14,159 bases of DNA. Source: Gammaproteobacteria bacterium (GTDB lineage: Bacteria > Pseudomonadota > Gammaproteobacteria > GRL18). Within the stretch, counting starts at the first letter, position 1. Each line of letters starts with the position of its first letter. Below the pieces are notes generated by a model. That model was given only the letters and a program-made list of their open reading frames with translations, had not been told where the DNA came from and ran no database searches. Both the position numbers and the translations under genes were made by a program. This document shows positions 1 through 6,100 of this stretch, piece after piece. Location of the stretch: positions 1-14,159 of the forward strand of contig JALTKC010000377.1 of NCBI GenBank assembly GCA_027076245.1, read 5' to 3'.

Positions 1-37
1 TAAGACCAATGTATATGGATGAATGTGGATCTGGCTA

Positions 38-1237
38 TTAGTAAGCATAAGAGAACCAGCTCATAAAACGGATAAAGGCTTTGCCCAGAACATTTAAAAA
101 ACTGCTGTCTCTGGTATAAACCATGACCTCGGCCTGACCGCCTATGCGGATGTACTGACGCAGTTCATCAATATGTTTGCGGTCAAACTGGATAACCACA
201 GGAAAACGCTGAGCCTGGCGCAGCCAGTCGCGGTTGTTAGTGATAGTGGGTAAAGTTCCGGGCGGCGGTGGCTGACTGGTGGCTACGCCCAGGCCGATGC
301 TGCGTACTTTACCGGTAAAGACTTTGCCGGGCAGGACATCCAGGACCAGCTCGACAGGATCATCGACTTTCATATGTCCCAGGTTGTTTTCAGTAAACTC
401 GGCATCTATCCAGATATCGTGAATGGAGATCAGTGTCATAACGGGCTTTCCGGCAGAGGCAAACTGACCCGCATCGGTGCGTAAATCGGTAATTCTGCCG
501 TCCAGGGGAGCTTTAATCAGGGTGCGTCTGAGATTGAGCTGAGCCTGATCGACTGCACTCTGGGCACTTTTTAGCTGGGCATTATTAAGACCTTCTGCAC
601 CGCGGTTTTCAATGGCACGAACCACTTCGGCTTCAGCCTGAGCCACTTTGGCCACGGCCTGTTCATAATTGGCACGGGAGGATTCCAGCCGCCGTACTGA
701 AATAGCTCCAGGATCTTCCTTATACAGTTTTTCCAGCCGCTCTATATCCTGACGGGCTTTTTTAGCATTCGCTTTTGCCGCCAGAAGACTGGACTGGGCA
801 GATAGCACCCCGGCCGTATTGGCTTCTATCTGGCTGAGTACCTTTTCCAGGTCGGACCTGGCCTTGTTCAGGGCAATTTCATACTGGCTGCGATCCAGCT
901 GAAACAGAGGTTGCCCCTTTTTAACTGCCTGGTTATTTTTAACCATTACTTTGGTGACGGTTCCAGACACTTCCGAACTGATACCGATAACATAGCCGTT
1001 AATCCGGGCCTGTTGAGTATAAGGAGTAAAGCGATCCGCCAGCAGGTACCAGAGCAGGCTGAGGAAAATAGCAGCCAGAATAATAACCAGGCCTTTTTTT
1101 ACACTCTTCTGTGCCGGCTCAGTTTCAGCGGTACTGTCGGCCTGTGCGGCAGCTTCGCTATTGCCGGTTTCGGCAGCCGGAGTGTTCTGGCTTTCGGTTT
1201 TGGTATCAGGCTTATTATTGTTTTCTGGATCGCTCAT
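38..1237 (-). CDS. HlyD/EmrA-family membrane fusion (periplasmic adaptor) protein
   Basis: This is the adaptor of a tripartite efflux pump, linking an inner membrane transporter to the outer membrane channel encoded just upstream. The 399-residue protein has a polar cytoplasmic tail rich in Asn, Glu, Ala and Thr (1-46), one membrane anchor (about 49-67), a lipoyl-like half-motif (about 78-115, with SGTVTKV and KKGQPLFQLD), a long alpha-helical hairpin rich in Ala, Gln and Glu (about 116-225), and the second lipoyl half plus beta-barrel (from PLDGRITDLRTDAGQ). The NRDWLRQAQRFPVVIQF segment and the aromatic C-terminus (FIRFMSWFSYAY) resemble EmrA/AaeA/YibH-type adaptors rather than RND adaptors. 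Its ATG overlaps the stop of the upstream gene (ATGA, 1234-1237), which implies translational coupling. No pump gene is visible; an MFS, FUSC or similar partner may lie beyond the left edge. The family is secure; the substrate is unknown. Confidence 0.9.
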   Translation of the reverse strand: MSDPENNNKPDTKTESQNTPAAETGNSEAAAQADSTAETEPAQKSVKKGLVIILAAIFLSLLWYLLADRFTPYTQQARINGYVIGISSEVSGTVTKVMVKNNQAVKKGQPLFQLDRSQYEIALNKARSDLEKVLSQIEANTAGVLSAQSSLLAAKANAKKARQDIERLEKLYKEDPGAISVRRLESSRANYEQAVAKVAQAEAEVVRAIENRGAEGLNNAQLKSAQSAVDQAQLNLRRTLIKAPLDGRITDLRTDAGQFASAGKPVMTLISIHDIWIDAEFTENNLGHMKVDDPVELVLDVLPGKVFTGKVRSIGLGVATSQPPPPGTLPTITNNRDWLRQAQRFPVVIQFDRKHIDELRQYIRIGGQAEVMVYTRDSSFLNVLGKAFIRFMSWFSYAY

Positions 1238-2793
1238 TGGGTTTCACTTTGTCTGGTTTCGGCAGGATTTTGCACGGGTATATTCTGCTCATAAATAGGG
1301 CTGGTCAGTAAGTCACCCCAGTCACTGCGTTCCTGCATGGTCTTTCTTATTTCTTCAGGGATCAGCTCTTTAACAGGCGTGGCTGTCCAACCGCCGCCCA
1401 GCGCCTTATAAAGGGTAATAATTCCGGAGACATAACTGCCCTGATTCAGCCACTGCCGTTCAGCCTGGGCAAACATGGCACGCTGGGCATCCAGTACCCG
1501 CTGGAAATCGGCGTAGCCTTCCCGGTAGCGGATATTGGCAATAGCCAGTGCCCGTTTGGAGGCTGCTAAGCTTTGATCGAGAATTTTTTGCTGTTCATCG
1601 GTTTTAAGCAGGCTGTAGCTGGCATTGTCCACTTCCTGAGCCGCCAGCAGAACCTTGTTCTGGTACTGCTCAATGAGCTGCTGTAGCCGGGCATCATGAA
1701 TGCGGACATTATTTTCAATACGGTCATAATTAAGTACATTCCAGGTAAAACCCGGTCCAAAGCTGAATAGTGTGGTTTCCGGTGTACTGCCCAGGGTATT
1801 GGTTGACCAGCCCAGAGTGCCGAACAGGGTAATACTGGGATAGAGGTCGGCTTCTGCTACGCCAATCTGGGCTGATTGAGCCGCCACCTGCCAGGCAGCG
1901 GTACGGATATCCGGACGACGGGTCAGCAGGCTGGCCGGGATAGGGTTAAAGTTTTCCGGCGCCACATAGGGCAGCCGGTAGCCTTTCATGTATTCTCTGG
2001 GCAGCTCCAGACTGCCCGGTGGTTTGCCCAGTAATACGGCCAGAGCATTCAGGTTGTTGTTCAGGGCAATTTCCAGATCGGGAATCGTGGCCAGGGTGGC
2101 CAGGTATTGAGTTTTGGCCTGCTGCAGATCCAGCTCCGAGCCTTCTCCGCTTTTAAAGCGGTTTTCAGTTATTTCATAGCTGCGTTTCTGGATGCGGGCA
2201 TTTTCATGGGCAATGGCAATCCGGCCCTGGGCTATGCGGTAGGCAAAATAGGCCTGTGCCACCTGGGCTGTTATCAGTACCTGAATATCCTGCTGATTGG
2301 TAATAGAGGCAAAGAAGGCCGCATCTGCCGATTCAATGCCGCGTTGAAAACGGCCCCAGAAATCCAGTTCCCAGCCGAGTGAAAAACCGGCGCCGTAATC
2401 CACAAAGTTCTGGTTGCGTTTAAGGGCTTTGCCGCCGTGATTGTCAGTATTGATATAAGTGGCTGAACCGTTTACCTGCTGTAATTGCGGATACAGGGTG
2501 CTCTGGGCAATACTTAATAAAGCCCGGCTTTCAAAGATCCGCAGACCGGCAATTTTTATAGAAGGGTTTTCTTTTCTGGCGGTGGCAATTAAGTCATTAA
2601 GTACCGGATCGTTGAAAATCTTCCACCAGAAGTCGGTATCCAGAGCCTGGTTGGTTGTTTTGTCGGCAGAAGTCGAGGGTTGCCACTGTTTCAGCCAGTT
2701 AATATCCGGCTCCTGGTAATCCGGACCCAGTACGGTACAGGCACTCAGAACAATCAGAGCAAGGCTGGCAGCTAAGAGTTTTAAGGTGCGCAT
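1234..2793 (-). CDS. NodT-family outer membrane efflux lipoprotein (TolC-like)
   Basis: This is the outer membrane channel subunit of a tripartite exporter. The 519-residue protein starts with a lipoprotein signal peptide: Arg/Lys near the N-terminus, a hydrophobic stretch, then the lipobox LSAC with the acylated Cys at 19. Two OEP repeats follow, with typical NodT features: GWELDFWGRFQRGIESADAA in the first half, PASLLTRRPDIRTAAWQVAA in the middle, and the helix-rich second repeat ending in YREGYADFQRVLDAQRAMFAQAE and a short ALGGGW segment. The length is slightly above the usual 460-500. It is the first gene of the operon and its stop overlaps the start of the HlyD adaptor gene by 4 bases. 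The start ATG at 2793 has only a weak ribosome binding site, but the signal peptide fixes it. Substrate unknown. Confidence 0.92.
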   Translation of the reverse strand: MRTLKLLAASLALIVLSACTVLGPDYQEPDINWLKQWQPSTSADKTTNQALDTDFWWKIFNDPVLNDLIATARKENPSIKIAGLRIFESRALLSIAQSTLYPQLQQVNGSATYINTDNHGGKALKRNQNFVDYGAGFSLGWELDFWGRFQRGIESADAAFFASITNQQDIQVLITAQVAQAYFAYRIAQGRIAIAHENARIQKRSYEITENRFKSGEGSELDLQQAKTQYLATLATIPDLEIALNNNLNALAVLLGKPPGSLELPREYMKGYRLPYVAPENFNPIPASLLTRRPDIRTAAWQVAAQSAQIGVAEADLYPSITLFGTLGWSTNTLGSTPETTLFSFGPGFTWNVLNYDRIENNVRIHDARLQQLIEQYQNKVLLAAQEVDNASYSLLKTDEQQKILDQSLAASKRALAIANIRYREGYADFQRVLDAQRAMFAQAERQWLNQGSYVSGIITLYKALGGGWTATPVKELIPEEIRKTMQERSDWGDLLTSPIYEQNIPVQNPAETRQSETQ

Positions 2794-2873
2794 TACGGGT
2801 ATACTGGTTTATTCATTTTACTATCAACGGCCACTTCTAGAGTATTTTCCAGCATAGCAGTAACTACTAATGT

Positions 2874-2887
2874 CTATATTTTTATAG
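2874..2887. repeat. Small inverted repeat CTATA-TTTT-TATAG
   Basis: Perfect 5-base arms (2874-2878 and 2883-2887) around a 4-base T loop, in the leader between the efflux gene start and its candidate promoter. It is very AT-rich, so chance is possible. It could be a regulator site for the efflux operon. Confidence 0.2.
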
Positions 2888-2916
2888 GTTATAGCTCAAA
2901 ACAAGAAATACTGCTT

Positions 2917-2943
2917 ATTATACACGGCTTTCCGGCGTGTCAG
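2917..2943 (-). promoter_or_regulatory. Candidate promoter of the efflux operon with an internal dyad
   Basis: Read on the minus strand, CTGACA (2943-2938) is followed after 15 bases by a perfect TATAAT (2922-2917). The 15-base spacer is short. The arms ACACG (2922-2926) and CGTGT (2936-2940) form an inverted repeat lying between and over the two hexamers, where a repressor could sit. The transcript would have a leader of about 115 bases before the ATG at 2793. The hexamers are seen; the promoter function is inferred. Confidence 0.35.
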
Positions 2944-3007
2944 GTAAAATTATTTCCCAAAATGTCAATATATCCTTTTTTTAAGTTCGAATAAATTAAA
3001 TAAATTG

Positions 3008-3036
3008 TTGACATAGATCAATAAAATGCCTATTAT
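3008..3036 (+). promoter_or_regulatory. Near-consensus sigma-70 promoter overlapping an FNR/Anr-like box
   Basis: TTGACA (3008-3013), a 17-base spacer and TATTAT (3031-3036) form a near-perfect sigma-70 promoter pointing at the 66-residue orphan gene, with a leader of about 90 bases. TTGACATAGATCAA (3008-3021) also matches the FNR/Anr consensus TTGAT-N4-ATCAA with one mismatch. Relative to this -10 the box is centred near -28, a position that normally represses. A weaker alternative -10 (AAGTAT or TATTTT, 3044-3052) would put it near -41 to -44, compatible with activation. The sequence match is direct; the regulation is inferred. Confidence 0.6.
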
Positions 3037-3053
3037 AATAACCAAGTATTTTA

Positions 3054-3106
3054 CTCAAGAATAATCTTGAGCATAAATTTAGTTTCAAGAATGCTTGAGC
3101 ATAAAT
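3054..3106 (+). repeat. Two copies of a dyad-plus-tail element in the 5' leader of the orphan gene
   Basis: Copy one is CTCAAGA (3054-3060), ATAA, TCTTGAG (3065-3071), then CATAAAT. Copy two is TCAAG (3085-3089), AATG, CTTGA (3094-3098), then GCATAAAT. Both copies share the 13-mer CTTGAGCATAAAT (3066-3078 and 3094-3106), 28 bases apart. They lie downstream of the candidate promoter and just ahead of the ribosome binding site, so they could act as two small RNA hairpins or as a tandem operator. Confidence 0.6.
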
Positions 3107-3133
3107 AATTAAAGAAATTTAGGAATAAAGAAA

Positions 3134-3334
3134 ATGGCTAGAAAAGGTAAAAAACGTTCGATTCAGGTTTGGGGTTGTGATTTGGAAGACGGCACCAGAA
3201 TTACTAATGATGATGAAGGTATTGTAAGTGTAATTGTTAATGGTGATAAAACCGTAACCGTTACCGATACCAATCATATTGAAAGAATTGTTGATGGAGC
3301 CCGCTGGGTTTCCTATGTACCCCGTCAGAACTAA
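3134..3334 (+). CDS. Small orphan protein, 66 residues, function unknown
   Basis: I do not recognise this protein. It has a strongly basic N-terminus (MARKGKKRSIQ), then an acidic, beta-prone body with alternating Val/Ile/Thr strands (GIVSVIVNGDKTVTVTD) and a C-terminal aromatic segment (ARWVSYVPRQN). There is one Cys (15), no signal peptide and no membrane segment, so it is probably a small soluble cytoplasmic protein with a compact beta fold. The basic tail could bind nucleic acid, but nothing proves that. An AGGA (3121-3124) lies 9 bases before the ATG. Support for a real gene comes from the strong promoter and leader repeats upstream and the strong terminator downstream, which define a single-gene transcript. 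The opposite strand also has an open frame here (3119-3349), which I regard as a shadow. Confidence 0.72.
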   Translation: MARKGKKRSIQVWGCDLEDGTRITNDDEGIVSVIVNGDKTVTVTDTNHIERIVDGARWVSYVPRQN

Positions 3335-3373
3335 GCCGTAAACCGGCATCAGTAAAAACTGACAAGAGTACAG

Positions 3374-3393
3374 GCACGGTTTAAAAACTGTGC
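3374..3393 (+). other. Hairpin in the 3' untranslated region of the orphan gene
   Basis: GCACGGTT (3374-3381) pairs with AACTGTGC (3386-3393) through one G-U pair, leaving a 4-base loop. It lies 40 bases after the stop codon and just before the terminator. No T-run follows it directly, so it is more likely an RNA stability or processing element than a terminator. Confidence 0.4.
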
Positions 3394-3405
3394 TAGCAGA
3401 AAAAA

Positions 3406-3437
3406 GGAAGTGAGGTTAAAACCCACTTCCTTTTTTT
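3406..3437 (+). terminator. Strong rho-independent terminator after the orphan gene
   Basis: GGAAGTG (3406-3412) pairs with CACTTCC (3424-3430). After a one-base bulge, GGT (3414-3416) pairs with ACC (3421-3423). Seven T residues follow (3431-3437) and six A residues precede the stem (3400-3405), so it could terminate in both directions. This ends the 66-residue gene's transcript before the PAS-GGDEF-EAL gene. Confidence 0.88.
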
Positions 3438-3612
3438 ATGCCTGCTGATAGGTGCTTTGCATTATAATAGGTATTGAATAGCAAGCTATAATCCACAGTA
3501 TGATGATTAAAAAATAGCTCAGTAGATTGAAAACTTGTAATGAGTTTTCTATGCTTAAAATTTATAGATCAGATTTATTATAGTAATTTTAACCTGTATC
3601 CGGAAAATAAAA
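3438..3612. other. AT-rich gap with no convincing gene
   Basis: Between the terminator and the possible original start of the sensor gene there are two perfect TATAAT hexamers (3463-3468 and 3487-3492), neither with a well-placed -35 box. One of them may drive the downstream gene. An open frame from ATG 3540 to 3743 exists, but it is out of frame with the PAS coding sequence it overlaps, has a poor ribosome binding site and unconvincing composition, so I do not call it. Confidence 0.3.
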
Positions 3613-3753
3613 ATGTTTCTAAAAACGGGCAGGTATCCTTTTTTATCAAGATAACAGGAATATTCTCGCACGCCTCAGGCAGGTGTTTTACCTCATATTA
3701 TTCTGGAAAACTGTTCCAGTGCTGTACTGCTTATTGCTGCTAATACTCAAGTA
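3613..3753 (+). pseudogene. Interrupted 5' extension of the PAS-GGDEF-EAL gene (in-frame TAA)
   Basis: In the frame of the gene that follows, an ATG at 3613 is preceded by GGAA with 7 bases of spacing. It gives 13 codons (MFLKTGRYPFLSR) and then TAA at 3652-3654. The frame is open again at once and encodes a text-book PAS entry (HIILENCSSAVLLIAANTQ, 3694-3750) running into the annotated protein. Either the original start has been cut off by a nonsense mutation (or sequencing error), or the 13-codon frame is a leader after which ribosomes re-initiate. That the PAS fold continues above the GTG at 3754 is seen; the cause is inferred. Confidence 0.55.
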
Positions 3754-6075
3754 GTGGATGCCAATAATAAAGCCTGTAAATTACTGGGCTATTCCCGTCA
3801 AGAACTGCTTGAGATGACGCTGGAGAATATTGATCCGGTGCTGGAAAACAGAGATAGTGCTTATGCCTGGCACCAATACAAATTACTGGACTCAAAAGAG
3901 TTAGAACGAGTTTATCAAAAGCGAAAAAAAATCCAGGTTCAAGTTACTGTTAAGGTTCAGTTTTTTACTGCCGGGAATGAGGAATATCTGTGTCTGTTTG
4001 TACAGGATACTTCAAATAAACAATCTGAAGTGTTGCAAATTGAGCAGGGCCGGCAGGAATGGAATTATGCCATGGATTTTTATGATGAGCCCATTTATCT
4101 GCTGGATCTAAAACGGCGGGTGGTTCGTGCTAACCAGGCTTTTTATAAGCTGGCTCATGCGGGTGAAGCGGAGGTTATTGGACGCCATATTACTGAAATT
4201 ATTCACCCTGATGGGGAGGAAGTACCCTGTCCGGTGTGTCAGGCTCAGGAGGAATTACGTGATGCAGTCATTACCATGGAACCTGAACATCCGGATAATC
4301 CGGCTGGCGTTCCTATAGAGGTTATCTGCTGTATTATTCGCAATGAGGATGACAAAGCCTGCGGCATTTTAATGACAATTCGTGATCTGTCCCGTGCCCG
4401 CAAGGTGCAGGAAAAACTGCTGCAGTCACAGGCCGTATTTGAAAATACCATTGAGGGTATTATGATCACCGATCTGGACTTTAATATTATTACCGTCAAT
4501 CCGGCATTTACCAGTATTACGGGTTATACAAAAGAAGAAGTTATTGGTGATAAACCAGAGGTGTTAAAAGCAGAACACCACGAGGAAAACTATTATCGTG
4601 AACTGTGGTCGGCTCTGGAGGAACGAGGAGGCTGGCAGGGAGAAATCAAAAATCAGCGTAAAAACGGTGAAACTTATTATGAATGGCTGACCATCAGCCG
4701 GGTAGAAGATGATAGGGGGAAGCCGATAAATTATATCTGTGTATTTTCTGATATCTCCCGGCTTAAACAGTCACAGTCCAGGCTGGAATTTCTGGCCCAC
4801 CATGATCCATTGACTACCTTACCTAACCGTTTATTATTCAGTGCCCGACTGGAGCATGCTATAGAGAGGGCCAGGCGTAATAATTATCTGTTAGCCGTGC
4901 TGTTTATGGATCTGGATCGATTCAAATACATTAATGACAGTCTCGGTCATACTATTGGTGATAAATTACTCTGTGAAGTAGCCCTGCGTTTTAAAAATAT
5001 TATAAGAAATGAAGATACCGTATCCCGTCTGGGCGGTGATGAATTTGTTATTCTGGCAGAGGAGTTAGATGATAGTGAAAAAGCCATCGTTCTGGCAGAA
5101 AAAGTCAGAAAGTCACTGGATGCCCCCTTTAATATTCAGGGCTATGAACTGTTTGTAGGCACCAGCATCGGGATCAGCCTGTTTCCACAGGATGGGGACA
5201 GTGTGGAAAAATTGCTGCGTAATGCGGATTCGGCCATGTATCGTGCCAAGGATTTAGGGCGAAATACCTGCCAGTTTTACACTCAGGAGCTCAACGAGCA
5301 TGCCTTTGAACATATGCTGCTGGGTGGACAGCTTAGAAAAGCCATTGAGCAGGAACAGTTATGTTTGCATTATCAGCCACAGGTGGTGTTAGATAGCGGT
5401 CAGATAACCGGACTGGAAGCACTGGTTCGCTGGCAGCACCCCGAATCTGGATTAATATCACCCGGGCAGTTTATTCCCCTGGCTGAGGAAGCTAATCTCA
5501 TAATACCACTGGGAGAATGGGTGTTGCGTAAAGCCTGCCGTCAGGCCCGCTTATGGCTGGATCAGGGCGTGGAATTCGGCCGCATCTCCGTTAATATTGC
5601 CGGTCCGCAAATACATCAGGGCGATCTGGCTGAAGTGGTATTGGGTATTTTGCAGGAAACCGGTTTGCCGCCGGAGTATCTGGAACTGGAAATTACAGAA
5701 ACCTTTATTATGGAACAGGCCCGTTTATCGATTAAACAATTATTAGCGTTACGGGAAACCGGTGTATCCCTGGCTATTGACGATTTTGGTACGGGCTATT
5801 CCTCACTGTCCTATCTAAAACAGCTGCCGATTAATAAATTAAAAATTGATCGCAGTTTTGTCAATGAACTGCCGGACGATGAAAATGATGTGGCCATTAT
5901 TCGTGCTATTATTGCTTTAGGGCAAAGTATGATGTTTAACATTATTGCCGAAGGGGTAGAAACAGAGGCACAGCGGAATTTTCTTATCAATGAAGGCTGT
6001 GCACATGGTCAGGGGTTTTTATACAGTAAAGCGCTTGATGCCGATGCAATTACAGCATTTATGACTAAATCCTGA
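3754..6075 (+). CDS. PAS-PAS-PAS-GGDEF-EAL cyclic-di-GMP turnover protein, 5' end uncertain
   Basis: This soluble sensor enzyme makes and/or degrades cyclic di-GMP. The 773 residues from GTG 3754 hold a PAS domain missing its first strands (1-90), a second PAS (about 98-215) carrying a CPVC cysteine pair (159 and 162), a third PAS (about 228-340), a GGDEF domain with an intact RLGGDEF site (GGDEF at 427-431) and an RNED inhibitory I-site (418-421), and an EAL domain. The EAL catalytic set appears complete: EALVRW from 555, Asn 614, the ELEITET glutamate, DDFGTG from 676, KLKIDRSF, and AEGVET. Both activities are therefore possible, though such tandem proteins often use one. No membrane segment is present. 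GTG 3754 cuts into the first PAS and has no good ribosome binding site, so the real start is doubtful; see the interrupted extension upstream. It is convergent with the oxidoreductase gene, with a 14-base gap. Confidence 0.88.
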   Translation: MDANNKACKLLGYSRQELLEMTLENIDPVLENRDSAYAWHQYKLLDSKELERVYQKRKKIQVQVTVKVQFFTAGNEEYLCLFVQDTSNKQSEVLQIEQGRQEWNYAMDFYDEPIYLLDLKRRVVRANQAFYKLAHAGEAEVIGRHITEIIHPDGEEVPCPVCQAQEELRDAVITMEPEHPDNPAGVPIEVICCIIRNEDDKACGILMTIRDLSRARKVQEKLLQSQAVFENTIEGIMITDLDFNIITVNPAFTSITGYTKEEVIGDKPEVLKAEHHEENYYRELWSALEERGGWQGEIKNQRKNGETYYEWLTISRVEDDRGKPINYICVFSDISRLKQSQSRLEFLAHHDPLTTLPNRLLFSARLEHAIERARRNNYLLAVLFMDLDRFKYINDSLGHTIGDKLLCEVALRFKNIIRNEDTVSRLGGDEFVILAEELDDSEKAIVLAEKVRKSLDAPFNIQGYELFVGTSIGISLFPQDGDSVEKLLRNADSAMYRAKDLGRNTCQFYTQELNEHAFEHMLLGGQLRKAIEQEQLCLHYQPQVVLDSGQITGLEALVRWQHPESGLISPGQFIPLAEEANLIIPLGEWVLRKACRQARLWLDQGVEFGRISVNIAGPQIHQGDLAEVVLGILQETGLPPEYLELEITETFIMEQARLSIKQLLALRETGVSLAIDDFGTGYSSLSYLKQLPINKLKIDRSFVNELPDDENDVAIIRAIIALGQSMMFNIIAEGVETEAQRNFLINEGCAHGQGFLYSKALDADAITAFMTKS

Positions 6076-6084
6076 TTTTCTGCT

Positions 6085-6100
6085 GCAGATTAACATCTGC
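6085..6100. terminator. Hairpin between convergent genes
   Basis: GCAGAT (6085-6090), a TAAC loop and ATCTGC (6095-6100) form a perfect 6-base stem spanning the end of the minus-strand oxidoreductase gene, 10 bases after the stop of the GGDEF-EAL gene. There is no T-run on either strand, so it is a poor terminator by itself. Confidence 0.25.

Noticed and set aside
3119..3349. Minus-strand open frame opposite the 66-residue gene
   Set aside because: The promoter, ribosome binding site and terminator all support the plus-strand gene; this frame is its mirror.
3540..3743. Plus-strand open frame of 67 codons upstream of the PAS-GGDEF-EAL gene
   Set aside because: It overlaps the clear PAS coding frame in another phase, lacks a good ribosome binding site and has non-protein-like composition.
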